Positions 37,378 to 46,869 are shown, numbered from the stretch's first letter. The stretch is 64,000 nt of DNA from Geobacteraceae bacterium (GCA_016720395.1 JADKKR010000003.1:334163-398162), one strand, 5' to 3'. Program-made: numbers and translations. Notes: generated from the sequence alone by a model not told the origin.

Positions 37378-38238
37378 ATGAAGAATCTGGTAACATCACT
37401 GCGAGTAGTTTTTGTTTCAGTCCTGCTGGCCGTTGCTGTGACGGCAGGCGCCTATGCTGCTGACAGGCCGATCCTGTCGGGGGCAGATTGCATCAAGTGC
37501 CATTCGGCCGCACCTGCTGACATTGCCGCCAACGGCGGTGCGCACAAGACGAGTGTCGGCTGTCAGGACTGCCATGCCGGTCACCCGCCCTCAGTCAAAA
37601 AGATCATCCCTGCCTGTAGCCAGTGCCACTCCGGCAAGGCGCACTACAACCTGTCCAGCTGTATGCGATGCCATAATAACCCGCATACCCCGAAGATCAT
37701 CAAGCTGGCCAACAATATCACCGACGAGTGCCTGACCTGCCATACCGAGCAGGTTGTCAAGCTGAAGCAGGTCAAGAGCAAGCATAGCAACCTGGCATGC
37801 AGTTTCTGCCATAACGTGCACGGCAAGATCCCTCTGTGTACACAGTGCCACAAGCCGCACAGTACGGACATGGTCGCTACGGAATGCAAAAAATGCCACC
37901 AGGCCCATATGCCGACAGCGGTCTTTATGACCCCCGATACGCCCAACAAGATGTGTGCGTCATGCCATAAGCGCGCTTTCGAGAAGCTCGCCGGCAGTGA
38001 TGCAAGGCATAAGAACGTGCTCTGCGTGACCTGCCACAAGGACAAGCACAAGACAATACCTTCCTGCCAGAGCTGTCATGGTGTGCCGCATCCGGCCAGC
38101 ATGATGTCGCGTTTCACCAAGTGTGGCGATTGCCATAGCGTTGCCCATAAGTTGAATCACTGGGAGCCGGGTACGCTGAAAACAGGCGATAAAGAAGCTC
38201 CCATCCCTCTGCCGAAAAAAGGCGCCAAGAAGAAGTAG
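37378..38238 (+). CDS. Periplasmic dodecahaem c-type cytochrome
   Basis: The 286-residue precursor has a Sec signal (VVFVSVLLAVAVTAGAYA) and twelve CxxCH sites: CIKCH, CQDCH, CSQCH, CMRCH, CLTCH, CSFCH, CTQCH, CKKCH, CASCH, CVTCH, CQSCH and CGDCH. Extra His residues (HPPS, NNPHTP, KPHST, QAHMP) can serve as distal ligands. It probably moves electrons through the periplasm. The start at 37378 with GAGGAG is chosen over the open frame from 37273, since the signal peptide follows it directly. The tail is rich in Lys and Pro. I do not match it to a named Geobacter cytochrome. Confidence 0.93.
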   Translation: MKNLVTSLRVVFVSVLLAVAVTAGAYAADRPILSGADCIKCHSAAPADIAANGGAHKTSVGCQDCHAGHPPSVKKIIPACSQCHSGKAHYNLSSCMRCHNNPHTPKIIKLANNITDECLTCHTEQVVKLKQVKSKHSNLACSFCHNVHGKIPLCTQCHKPHSTDMVATECKKCHQAHMPTAVFMTPDTPNKMCASCHKRAFEKLAGSDARHKNVLCVTCHKDKHKTIPSCQSCHGVPHPASMMSRFTKCGDCHSVAHKLNHWEPGTLKTGDKEAPIPLPKKGAKKK

Positions 38239-38264
38239 CGCTATCGGAGCGCACGATGCACATG

Positions 38265-38299
38265 AAAAGGCCGGTGAATTCGTTCACCGGCCTTTTTTT
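38265..38299 (+). terminator. Strong rho-independent terminator
   Basis: A 14-bp stem (AAAAGGCCGGTGAA/TTCACCGGCCTTTT) with a TTCG tetraloop runs into seven T residues after the 12-haem cytochrome gene. Confidence 0.9.
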
Positions 38300-38394
38300 A
38301 TTCGCTGCAGGCGTTGGCCACGGCGCAAGTGCCTGTATACGAGGGTTACGATAACTCTTCGGGAAAGTCCTTGACCTTCAGACGTGGGAGGATT

Positions 38395-39618
38395 TCAAAC
38401 GATGGAAAAATTGGAATGGATCGTTTTCTGCAATTCATCGATTCTGATCAGAGCCGAGCGGATACGTTCGCGTTCTTCTGCGGGGAGCTGGTAGGGGTTG
38501 AGGTAATGGGAGTCGTTCTGGATACCCTTGATGACCTTGATCTGCAGCAGGATGCGATGCTTGGTCAGGACGTGATAGGCAGCCCTCAGCCCACTGGCCA
38601 TGGAGGCTGAGAAACTGCCCTCCTGTTCCAGCAGGGTGATACGCTCCACGGTGTTCGTTGCTGGAATCCCCTGGTTGATGGTGAGGATGCGCACACTCAT
38701 GACCAGCGGAACCCACGCCAGTAGCTTCAGGTTGAACTCACCCTTGTGTTCGCCGCTGCTCTCGGTCCATATACGTTTCATGAATCCCAGGGCCAGCTTC
38801 AATTCGGTGGCGGCCTTGGCCATTCCCCACAGGACCCGGTTATACTCACGCTCCATGTTCCTGATCGTGCTGACAAGCTCTTCAGCCAGACTGCGGTCAC
38901 CGGCAACATAGCGGGCATCGGAAAGGACAATCAGATCCATCATATTCTTGGCGTAATCATCTGCCTCATAGCGGACGATGGTTAGCAGCCGTTTGTGCCA
39001 TTGAGAAAGTGAACCACGCCAGGACTGGTTTGAGGGCATGATATCGCCGGTGCAGCGCTTGAAGCCCGCCTCTTCCAGTTGATCCACCAGCATGGTTGAA
39101 AAATCGACAAAGTACCGGTCGGCTTCTGCCCCGCCACCGTCTCCATAGACAATCAGGTAATCCTGATCGGTGATCAGGGTCTGTTCCTCACGGCCGTCGC
39201 TCCCCATGCTTATCAGAGCCACGGGCAGGGGAGGCATGGGCCTGCCGGCTGATGCCATTTCGGCTGCCACCAGTTCCATCGCCCGTGTGGCAAGGAGATC
39301 CCGGTAATGTGTACAGGAGTTGTGGAGTGCAGAGACGGAGTAGGTCATCAGGAATTGTTCCAGCTCAATCTGGTTCAGTTCCTCGTGGATCGCCCTGAGT
39401 TCCTGCCGGGGAGATGTGCCGATGCGCTGGACAAGATCCGACAGCCTGCTGTTCCAACCGGCCAATTGCTGACGATCTTGACCCAGTTCGGCGGTGACAC
39501 TCCGCAAAAAGGTGCTGATCTCGCCTGCCGTGCAGTAGCGTGTTATCTGGTGCAGATCCGGAAGCCGGTGCAACGCTTCCAGGGTGCCACTGATTGTTTG
39601 AATATGCTCCACAGACAA
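38395..39618 (-). CDS. DUF294 nucleotidyltransferase-like signalling protein
   Basis: The 407-residue protein has a DUF294 putative nucleotidyltransferase domain (LISMGSDGREEQTLITDQDYLIVYGD, with GS and DxD metal-binding residues, ~residues 137-162). A C-terminal substrate-binding-like helical domain follows (WVPLVMSVRILTINQGIPATNTVERI). Many family members (~620 residues) carry cyclic-nucleotide and CBS domains at the N-terminus, which are absent here. It may uridylylate or adenylylate a partner protein, by analogy with GlnD. The target is unknown. Confidence 0.83.
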   Translation of the reverse strand: MSVEHIQTISGTLEALHRLPDLHQITRYCTAGEISTFLRSVTAELGQDRQQLAGWNSRLSDLVQRIGTSPRQELRAIHEELNQIELEQFLMTYSVSALHNSCTHYRDLLATRAMELVAAEMASAGRPMPPLPVALISMGSDGREEQTLITDQDYLIVYGDGGGAEADRYFVDFSTMLVDQLEEAGFKRCTGDIMPSNQSWRGSLSQWHKRLLTIVRYEADDYAKNMMDLIVLSDARYVAGDRSLAEELVSTIRNMEREYNRVLWGMAKAATELKLALGFMKRIWTESSGEHKGEFNLKLLAWVPLVMSVRILTINQGIPATNTVERITLLEQEGSFSASMASGLRAAYHVLTKHRILLQIKVIKGIQNDSHYLNPYQLPAEERERIRSALIRIDELQKTIHSNFSIV

Positions 39619-39710
39619 CTCCCGGGCAGGTGCCCGACAATAAAAAAGAGGGGAAGGTTGAAATCTTTCCCCACTGTATCACAATCAAACAGAAATCATA
39701 ACTGCAGTGA

Positions 39711-40058
39711 TCAGTGATCGATGGCCTTGGCCATGCCGAGACCGGTATTCTGGCGGGTATAGACCTCATCAAACTTCTCTTCGGAGCGTTTGTTCGGGAA
39801 CAGCAGAGCTCCAAAGATGGGGGGCCAGGAAGCCCAGCGGGATGGAGATGATACCCGGTTCTTCAGCTTCAGGATCGGCTCGCTCAGGCCCATGATGGGC
39901 TTGCCTTCTTTGTTCAGCACATCCACTTTGGCTTTTTCAAGTGCCTTGATGTCCTTCTCTGACATTGCGCCACCCGGAGGCAGGGTAACCTGTTTTTTCT
40001 CCATGGCGACGATGACCTTCTCGGCACCCGTGATGACCAGTTTCGGATATGCACCTCG
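39711..40058 (-). pseudogene. actP: C-terminal remnant of an ActP-like acetate/cation symporter
   Basis: The frame encodes only the last ~116 residues of a sodium:solute symporter. The tail EEKFDEVYTRQNTGLGMAKAIDH matches the end of ActP proteins (F..Q..R.QTG.G...A..H). Between LKN and FGALLFP the reading frame is garbled, but the +1 frame reads GIISIPLGFLA. A missing C at 39857-39858 and an extra one in the six-G run 39819-39824 therefore nearly cancel. Upstream the frame stops at TAA 40059, where very AT-rich DNA begins. A decayed, truncated permease fits best. Confidence 0.75.
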
Positions 40059-40488
40059 TTATCCGTCTATTGTGTGCTCCGCGACTGATTCGTATACTGC
40101 TCTAAGAGATTTTATAAAATCGATTTTAAGCTATTGTTAGGTATTTAATACAATGTTTTAATATTTTGAATATTTTTTTTAATAATTAAAAGTATAAATA
40201 AAATAACGCTAAAAAACAAGCTACTTGTATAAAAAATTATCAAATTAAAATTTAATTTAGCAGCTTTATAAAATATAACTGCTCCCTTATTTATATTTAT
40301 TCTTGCTTGATGATGCCTATGCCCCGGTACCCTGTTCTGCTCAGACCGCGAAGGCTGCTCATCATAAAAAAACTGTTGCGACCGGCAATACTTCAAGAGT
40401 ATATTCCCGCTGGAATTACGTGAGTTTTCACAAAAATTCGATAGACCTGCATGGTGCCACTCAAATCCCTTCCATCTGCCGAGACCCC
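40059..40488. other. AT-rich intergenic tract
   Basis: About 430 bases without a credible gene. Roughly 40130-40300 is extremely A+T-rich with many short A/T runs, in sharp contrast to the GC-rich surroundings. It starts where the ActP remnant is cut off and ends before the sensor kinase. It may be the scar of a deletion or insertion and may supply promoters for the kinase. No inverted terminal repeats or transposase fragments were seen. Confidence 0.6.
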
Positions 40489-42642
40489 ATGAATCTGTCC
40501 CGCAAAATAGTCCTTGTGATCGTCAGTACCTTCATCGCCCTTGTATTCATCGTTGCGGCGACGTCGGACATCATTCTGCTCCACAGTTTCGCCGATTTGG
40601 AAAAGAAGGTCCTCAGAGACAATGTTTCCAAGGTCACCAACGAGATCGAAGAAAGTTTTCCTGAGTTGGAGGCCTCCGCCAAGAATTATACTGACAGACT
40701 CAGGCAGGGAGGGGCAGGGCAGATCTCCCGGCTTAAAGTCGATTCACTGGTCGCGCATCGGATTGATTTTATCGCCTGCTACAGAGCCGACGGAGTAATG
40801 GTTGCCGCCAAGGCGGCTGATTTTCACGGTCTACGCCCTCTCGAACTGACAGACGATCAGCGGCGCACGCTCGGGCAGGCCGCCCGCTATGTCATCGAGC
40901 AGGACGGGAGAAAGCAGTGGTTTGGTTTTGTGACGCTGGACGGACATGTGGCCCAGCTTGCTCTCCGGCCATTTGAACATGGCAGCGTGCTAGTGGTCGG
41001 CAAGTATGTAGACAGGGAGGAGCTGGGCCGTGTTTCCGGCCTGACCGGATTTCAGATTGACGTACGGCTGGTTGATGATGAGTTGCCGGAGGATTTTTCA
41101 AAGGCCCGGGCGGAACTGATCAATGGTGCGGAATCCCATGCCGCAGCCGTTGACTCGTCACAAATTGCCGGTTATGCGCTGTTCAGGGATATCTATGACA
41201 AGCCGGCACTGTTGCTGAAAATTACGGAACCACGCCTGATCTACAAGCAGGGCAAGGCCAGCATCATCTATATAATCCTCGCGCTGATCATTTCAAGTGC
41301 CATTTTCTGCGCTGTGATGCTGTTCTTTATACAGGGCTCCGTGCTCAAGCGTCTTGCCGCATTGAGTTCCAGGGTCGGAGACATCAGCAGAAATCGTGAT
41401 ATTTCGGTACGGCTTGATATTCGTGGTGAGGATGAACTCGAGGAACTGGCTGGAACGATCAACTCGATGCTCGACTCCCTGGAGTCAGCCGAGCAGTCTC
41501 TCAAGGAGAGTGAGGAACGCTACCGGTCCCTGTTCGAGCGAGCACCGGATGCGATTCTGGTTATCGGGCTCGAGGGTGAAGAGGCAGGCAAAGTGGTTGC
41601 CGCCAACCAGGCTGCTGCTGAACAGCACGGCTATTCGGTTGAAGAAATCTGCGACAAGTCGATCTTTGACCTCAATGCCCCGCTAACCAATGCCGCTGCA
41701 CCCGACATGATAAAAGAGATTTCCGCCGGTGCCTGGATTACCAACGAGGCATGGCACGTCAGGAAAGATGGTACGCAGTTCCCGATTGAAATCCATGCCG
41801 GACCGGTGCGAATCAAGGGGCGTAATTATATCCTCGGATTTGACCGGGATATTACCTCGCGAAAGCTGGCCGAGGAGACCGACCGGATCTACCTGGAGCA
41901 GATTCGCAACCTGAATAACGAGCTTGCCCGCCAGGCCGTAGAATTGGAACTGGCCAACCGGGAGCTCGAGACCTTCAATTATTCGGTTTCCCACGACTTG
42001 CGAGGGCCGCTGACACGGATCTCCGGTTACTGCCAGCTGATGCTCGAGGAGGACTCGGGAGTCGATCCCCAGGCAAGGACGTATCTGACCAGAATCTATG
42101 AGTCCAGCTGCTGGCTTGACGAAATGATTGATGCCATGCTCAAGCTCACGCAACTGGTCCGGTCTGAATTTTCCCAGGAACCGGCCGATCTGTCGGCGAT
42201 CTGCCAGGAACAGCTGGACAGCCTGATCCATGCCGATCCGGGCAGGTCCGTAGAATTGACCGTGGCGCCGGGTATCGCGGTACTCGGGGATAAGAGCCTG
42301 CTCAAGATACTGATGGCCAACCTGATAAGCAACGCCTGGAAGTATAGTTCCCGAACTGCACAGGCGCGGATCGAGTTTGGCGTCATGACGGACGGTCCTG
42401 CTCCGGTCTATTTTGTGCGTGATAACGGAACCGGATTTGATATGAAGGATGTTGACCGGCTTTTCCGGGTATTTACCCGTCTGCACGACCCGACCCAGTT
42501 CAGCGGAAGCGGCATCGGCCTGGCCACGGCCCAGCGAATTGTCTCCCGCCATGGCGGCAGGATCTGGGCCGAAGGTAACGTTGGCCGCGGCGCGACCTTT
42601 TTCTTCACCCTGGCACCCGACGTGCGGCCCGTTGAGATGTAA
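40489..42642 (+). CDS. Membrane sensor histidine kinase (CHASE4-like, HAMP, PAS)
   Basis: The 717-residue protein has TM1 (~8-28), a ~230-residue periplasmic sensor region of CHASE4 type, TM2 (~262-285), HAMP (RLAALSSRVGDISRNRDISVR), and PAS (SEERYRSLFERAPDAILVI). HisKA follows with His 502 in FNYSVSHDLRGPL, then HATPase (N-box LMANLISNAWKYSS, G1 VRDNGTGFDMKD, G2 FSGSGIGLATAQ). It should autophosphorylate in response to a periplasmic ligand. No response regulator lies beside it, so it is an orphan. The start at 40489 lacks a strong Shine-Dalgarno. It precedes TM1 by few residues and is preferred to the open frame from 40303. Confidence 0.9.
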   Translation: MNLSRKIVLVIVSTFIALVFIVAATSDIILLHSFADLEKKVLRDNVSKVTNEIEESFPELEASAKNYTDRLRQGGAGQISRLKVDSLVAHRIDFIACYRADGVMVAAKAADFHGLRPLELTDDQRRTLGQAARYVIEQDGRKQWFGFVTLDGHVAQLALRPFEHGSVLVVGKYVDREELGRVSGLTGFQIDVRLVDDELPEDFSKARAELINGAESHAAAVDSSQIAGYALFRDIYDKPALLLKITEPRLIYKQGKASIIYIILALIISSAIFCAVMLFFIQGSVLKRLAALSSRVGDISRNRDISVRLDIRGEDELEELAGTINSMLDSLESAEQSLKESEERYRSLFERAPDAILVIGLEGEEAGKVVAANQAAAEQHGYSVEEICDKSIFDLNAPLTNAAAPDMIKEISAGAWITNEAWHVRKDGTQFPIEIHAGPVRIKGRNYILGFDRDITSRKLAEETDRIYLEQIRNLNNELARQAVELELANRELETFNYSVSHDLRGPLTRISGYCQLMLEEDSGVDPQARTYLTRIYESSCWLDEMIDAMLKLTQLVRSEFSQEPADLSAICQEQLDSLIHADPGRSVELTVAPGIAVLGDKSLLKILMANLISNAWKYSSRTAQARIEFGVMTDGPAPVYFVRDNGTGFDMKDVDRLFRVFTRLHDPTQFSGSGIGLATAQRIVSRHGGRIWAEGNVGRGATFFFTLAPDVRPVEM

Positions 42643-42690
42643 CCCCAGGAACACCCCCCTATGGGGAACGACTGCTGAGGAGGAACCATC

Positions 42691-43809
42691 ATGGCTTTGT
42701 GGGACAAGTTGAAAGGCGAATTTATCGACATCGTCCAGTGGCTGGACGATACCAACGACACCCTGGTGTATCGCTTCGAGCGCTATGGCAATGAGATCAA
42801 GTACAACGCCAAGCTGGTTGTGCGTGAAGGCCAGATGGCTGCCTTCATCAATGAAGGACAGCTGGCCGACGTATTCAAGCCCGGCACCTACACATTATCC
42901 ACGCAGAACCTGCCGATACTGGCAACCCTCAAGGGCTGGAAGTACGGCTTCGAGTCCCCGTTCAAGGCCGAGGTCTACTTCTGTTCGACCCGTCAGTTCA
43001 CCAACCTGAAATGGGGGACTCCCGGCCCGGTCACCATGCGCGACCCTGAATTCGGTGCCGTGCGGGTCACCGCCTTCGGGCTCTACTCGATCAGGGTCAA
43101 GGACCCGTCCGTGTTTATCCGCGAGATCGTCGGTACCGACGGCACCTTCACCACCGAGCAGATCGAAGACAACCTGCGCGGCAAGATCGGCAGCCGCATC
43201 AAGGAGGTCATGCCGGATGCCGGCATCCCGGTCATCGACCTTGAGAGCAAGGTCATCCAGCTGGGTGAGACCTTGAAAACCAGGATCGCTCCGGCGATCG
43301 AGGCCCTGGGTCTGGAACTGACCGAGGTTCAGGTCCAGGATGTCGGCCTGCCGGAGGAGGTGGAGCGGGCCATTGACAAAGCCGGTGCCATGCGGGCCAT
43401 CGGCAATATGCAGGTGTACACGCAGTACGAAACCGCCAGTTCGATCAATGATGCCGCGAACAATCCTGGCGGACTGGCCGCCGCCGGCGTCGGTGTCGGT
43501 ATGGGTTTCGGCATGGGCGGACAGATGGCCGGTGCCATGGGCGGCATGTTTCCCGGGCAGTCCCAGCCCCAGCAGCCGGTCATCGGTGGCGCTGCACCTC
43601 CGCCGTTGCTTCAATTGTTTGTCGCTGTTAACGGTCAGCAGACCGGACCCTTTGATCTTGCTGTCCTGCAGCAGATGGCCCGGTCCGGACAGCTCACCCG
43701 CGACAGCCTGGTCTGGAAGCAGGGTATGGCGGCCTGGGCCGCTGCGGGCCAGGTGCCCGATCTGACAGCGGTGTTCGAGGCCGTACCGCCGCCCGTACCG
43801 CCCGCATAA
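42691..43809 (+). CDS. SPFH-domain protein with C-terminal GYF_2 domain
   Basis: The 372-residue protein has an SPFH/band-7-like region (residues ~25-240; VVREGQMAAFINEGQLADVFKPGTYTLST, VQDVGLPEEVERAIDKAGAM). A Gly/Met-rich linker follows (GVGVGMGFGMGG, ~265-285). A GYF_2-type domain ends it (FVAVNGQQTGPFDLAVLQQMA, LVWKQGMAAWAAA). It resembles Bacillus YdjI, which forms membrane-stress assemblies with zinc-ribbon partners. No transmembrane helix is present. GAGGAGG precedes the start. The zinc-ribbon gene follows after 59 nt. Confidence 0.9.
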   Translation: MALWDKLKGEFIDIVQWLDDTNDTLVYRFERYGNEIKYNAKLVVREGQMAAFINEGQLADVFKPGTYTLSTQNLPILATLKGWKYGFESPFKAEVYFCSTRQFTNLKWGTPGPVTMRDPEFGAVRVTAFGLYSIRVKDPSVFIREIVGTDGTFTTEQIEDNLRGKIGSRIKEVMPDAGIPVIDLESKVIQLGETLKTRIAPAIEALGLELTEVQVQDVGLPEEVERAIDKAGAMRAIGNMQVYTQYETASSINDAANNPGGLAAAGVGVGMGFGMGGQMAGAMGGMFPGQSQPQQPVIGGAAPPPLLQLFVAVNGQQTGPFDLAVLQQMARSGQLTRDSLVWKQGMAAWAAAGQVPDLTAVFEAVPPPVPPA

Positions 43810-43868
43810 CATGTACTGATCGGTATGCGTCGGATCTGCGGGCTTCCGGCTCAGTGAGGCTATTTGAT

Positions 43869-44978
43869 ATGAGCGAGACACAGCCCGGCACTCAGACCGG
43901 TGCCACACTCTTCCCCTGCACATCCTGCGGAGCCAGGCTGGAGTTTTCCCCCGGTGCCGCGACACTGAAATGCCCTTACTGCGGCCAGGAAAACAGGCTG
44001 GAGAAGCCGGCCGGGCAGGTTCAGGAACTTGACTTCTACGAATTCTTCGCCCGTGCCTCCGAGCAGGGAGAGTCTGAAGAAAAGCAGACCGTCACCTGCA
44101 GTTCCTGCAGTGCTGCCTCAACAGTCGACAGGGACGTCTCCATGAACAGCTGCCCGTTCTGTGGCTCCCGGCTGACCGCTCAGGCCCGTGCCAGCCGCCT
44201 GATCAAGCCGGGTGCGGTGCTGCCGTTCAAGATAACCCGCACCAGGGCAGCCGGGGAATTCCGCACCTGGCTTTCCGGTCTCTGGTTTGCCCCGGGTGAA
44301 CTGAAGAACTATGCCAGCACCTCCGGCGGCATCAAGGGCATGTACATTCCCTGCTGGACGTACGATTCACGCGTCACCACCCAGTACGAGGGGCAGCGCG
44401 GCGAAGATTATTATGAGACCGAGCAGTACGAGGAAGAGGATTCCAAGGGAAACAAGGTGTCACGTTCCCGCAGGGTGACCCATACCCGCTGGCTTCACGC
44501 CAACGGGGTTGTTGAAAACCGTTTTGATGATGTGCTGGTCATGGCGGGCAGGTCACTGCCTGCGGAGATCATTTCCTCGCTTGAGCCCTGGGACCTGAAG
44601 AACCTTGTCCCCTACAGCGACCAGTTTATGAGCGGTTTTCAGGCCGAAGCCTACCAGCTTGACCTCGGCGAGGGTTTTGAAAAGGCCAAGGGCATCATGG
44701 ACGGAGTTGTGCGGCGCTCCATCGAGCGTGATATCGGCGGCGACCGTCAGCAGATCTCTGCGGCCCGCAGCCAGTACGACAACATCACCTTCAAGCATGT
44801 CCTGCTGCCGGTGTGGATCAGCGCCTACCGCTATCGCGACAGGACCTTCCGCTTTATTGTCAACGCCCGCACCGGACAGGTACAGGGTGAGCGTCCCTGG
44901 TCGGTCTTCAAGATCGCTCTGGCGGTCGTGGCAGTTCTGGTATTTCTTCTGGTTATCGCAGTTGTTGTGAAAAGATAA
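43869..44978 (+). CDS. Zinc-ribbon membrane protein, YdjJ-like partner of SPFH protein
   Basis: The 369-residue protein has two zinc ribbons: CTSCGARLEF...CPYCGQ (~15-40) and CSSCSAAST...CPFCGSRL (~75-100). A β-rich middle domain follows (IKGMYIPCWTYDSRVTTQYEGQRG) and one C-terminal membrane helix (IALAVVAVLVFLLVIAVVV) ends it. Related proteins are sometimes mis-annotated as PriA-like. GAGG is 9 nt before the ATG at 43869, so the GTG at 43854 is rejected. With the upstream SPFH/GYF protein it probably forms a membrane-associated assembly. Confidence 0.82.
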   Translation: MSETQPGTQTGATLFPCTSCGARLEFSPGAATLKCPYCGQENRLEKPAGQVQELDFYEFFARASEQGESEEKQTVTCSSCSAASTVDRDVSMNSCPFCGSRLTAQARASRLIKPGAVLPFKITRTRAAGEFRTWLSGLWFAPGELKNYASTSGGIKGMYIPCWTYDSRVTTQYEGQRGEDYYETEQYEEEDSKGNKVSRSRRVTHTRWLHANGVVENRFDDVLVMAGRSLPAEIISSLEPWDLKNLVPYSDQFMSGFQAEAYQLDLGEGFEKAKGIMDGVVRRSIERDIGGDRQQISAARSQYDNITFKHVLLPVWISAYRYRDRTFRFIVNARTGQVQGERPWSVFKIALAVVAVLVFLLVIAVVVKR

Positions 44979-44983
44979 TTGAT

Positions 44984-45586
44984 TCAGGATGCTGCAGTCT
45001 GGAAAAGGTAGGTCGCAAAATCTTCGCCGATACGGCTGTCGATCACACGGCAACCAAGAGAAGAGTAACGGTTGACGATATCGAACTTGTCCTGTAACGG
45101 AATCCCCGAAAGCAGGATGTGCCCGCAGGGGCGGGTGAGGGCAACAATGCGGGCTGCCAGCGGCAGAAGAATATCGGCATAAATATTTGCCATCATCAGG
45201 TCGACCGGTTGAGCACGAAGGCAGCTTAATTCACCGCAGACACTGAATATATTGTTCTCAAGCCTGTTCAGGCCGGCATTTTCGGCGCAGGACCGCGCAG
45301 CATCCCATTCCAGATCAACGGCAATAACCAGTGCTGCTCCCAGTCTGGCGGCTGCAAGTGCCAGGATTCCGGTGCCGGCACCAAGGTCAATGGCCCGGCA
45401 ACCGGCTATGCCGGGAATAACGGATAGAAGTTCGAGGCATGAAGCGGTTGTTTCATGCTCTCCCGAGCCAAAGGCGCCTTTTCTGCCCAGGACTATCGGT
45501 ATTCCACAGGGATCCGGCCGGTCTTCCCCCGCCGGGATGATGCTGAACCTGTCGATTGAGAATGATGTGAATACGCGTCCGGTCAT
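44984..45586 (-). CDS. PrmA-like (ribosomal protein L11 methyltransferase family) methyltransferase
   Basis: The 200-residue protein has the PrmA hallmarks GAFGSGEHETTASCLELL, the SAM loop AIDLGAGTGILALAAARLGA, and the N-P-P-Y-like catalytic segment DLMMANIYADILL. It lacks the ~100-residue N-terminal substrate-recognition domain of true PrmA. It may methylate another protein, or be a shortened PrmA. No Shine-Dalgarno is evident before 45586. It is convergent with the zinc-ribbon gene and divergent from the M24 peptidase. Confidence 0.8.
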   Translation of the reverse strand: MTGRVFTSFSIDRFSIIPAGEDRPDPCGIPIVLGRKGAFGSGEHETTASCLELLSVIPGIAGCRAIDLGAGTGILALAAARLGAALVIAVDLEWDAARSCAENAGLNRLENNIFSVCGELSCLRAQPVDLMMANIYADILLPLAARIVALTRPCGHILLSGIPLQDKFDIVNRYSSLGCRVIDSRIGEDFATYLFQTAAS

Positions 45587-45672
45587 GAGCTACACTAGCC
45601 CGTTTTAGGCCGCCTGGTCAAGTTACCACTGAAAAATTAAACCTAAATCCACCCTGAAAGGAATCATCAATA

Positions 45673-46869
45673 ATGAGACTTACTCCTGCAACAGAACTGG
45701 AATTCCGCTGCAAAAGGCTACAGGAATTGATGGCAGGTCAGGCACTGGATGCCGTCATCATTGTTCAGAATGCCGATCTCTTCTATTTCACCGGCACCAC
45801 CCAGAGCGGATGCCTGTATGTCCCGGCACAGGGGCAGCCTATCTACATGGCCCGCAAGGAGTTCAGCCGGGCGCGGATGGAATCAGGCCTGAAAGAGATC
45901 GTACCATTCGGCTCCATGAAGGACATCCCCGGGATTCTTGCACAGTTTGGCTATCCTGAACCGAAACGCATCGGGATGGAACTGGATGTGCTGCCGGTGA
46001 ATTTTTTCGAACGCTACCGGAAGGTCTACCCCGGCGCCGAATACCTGGATGCCACGCCGCTGATCCGTCAGGTCCGGATGATCAAATCCCATTATGAGAT
46101 CCACCTGATGAAGGATGCCGCTGACCAGGTGCATCGTGTCTGGCAGCGCGCCGGCGAGATCATCCGCGAGGGGGCCACGGATCTTGAAATCGCGGCTGAA
46201 CTCGAATACACCGCCCGAAAGGACGGGCATCAGGGTTTGGTGCGTATGCGCGGGTTCAATTCCGAACTGTTCTACGCCCAGATATTCTCAGGCACCGACA
46301 GCGCGGTGCCGGCCTATGCCGACACGCCGCTGGGCGGCCTGGGGCTGAACCCGTCCTTTGGACAGAGTGCCGGCCTCAAGCGGATCGAGCGCAACGAACC
46401 GGTGATCATCGATTTCGCCGGGTGTTCTGACGGTTACCTGATCGACCAGACCAGGGTTTTTGCCATCGGCGGCATCTCTGACCGGTTGCGCAAAGGCTAT
46501 GACGACATGTTGAAGGTGCAGCGCCTCATGACCGAGATAGCGGTCCCCGGTGCAATCTGGGGCGAGGTCTATGATCAATGCCTGGCACTGGCAGTGAACC
46601 TCGGGTATGCTGACAGTTTCATGGGGGGCAAAGGTTCCCAGGTCTCATTCATCGGCCACGGGGTGGGTATCGAGATCGATGAATATCCGTTCATCGCCCG
46701 CGGCTTCAAGGATATGACACTTGAGATCGGAATGGCATTCGCCTTCGAACCCAAGGTCGTGTTTCCCGGCGAGGGCGCCATCGGTATCGAAAACACCTTT
46801 TATCTCAGCAATGACGGTCTCAAGCAGCTGACCTATTCCAGTGAGGAGCTGCAGATACTTCCCACGTGA
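45673..46869 (+). CDS. M24 family aminopeptidase (Xaa-Pro peptidase-like)
   Basis: The 398-residue protein has a creatinase-like N-terminal domain (~1-145) and a pita-bread M24 catalytic domain. The five metal ligands can be assigned: Asp in IIDFAGCSDGY, Asp in LIDQTRVF, His in SFIGHGVGIEIDEYP, Glu in FAFEPKVVF, and Glu in IGIENTFYL. It should cleave N-terminal residues before proline, or a related bond, in the cytoplasm. AAAGGAAT precedes the start. Single gene. Confidence 0.92.
   Translation: MRLTPATELEFRCKRLQELMAGQALDAVIIVQNADLFYFTGTTQSGCLYVPAQGQPIYMARKEFSRARMESGLKEIVPFGSMKDIPGILAQFGYPEPKRIGMELDVLPVNFFERYRKVYPGAEYLDATPLIRQVRMIKSHYEIHLMKDAADQVHRVWQRAGEIIREGATDLEIAAELEYTARKDGHQGLVRMRGFNSELFYAQIFSGTDSAVPAYADTPLGGLGLNPSFGQSAGLKRIERNEPVIIDFAGCSDGYLIDQTRVFAIGGISDRLRKGYDDMLKVQRLMTEIAVPGAIWGEVYDQCLALAVNLGYADSFMGGKGSQVSFIGHGVGIEIDEYPFIARGFKDMTLEIGMAFAFEPKVVFPGEGAIGIENTFYLSNDGLKQLTYSSEELQILPT

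Noticed and set aside
40130..40300. AT-rich tract as a replication origin or insertion sequence
   Set aside because: No DnaA-box cluster, terminal repeats, target duplication or transposase fragment could be recognised.
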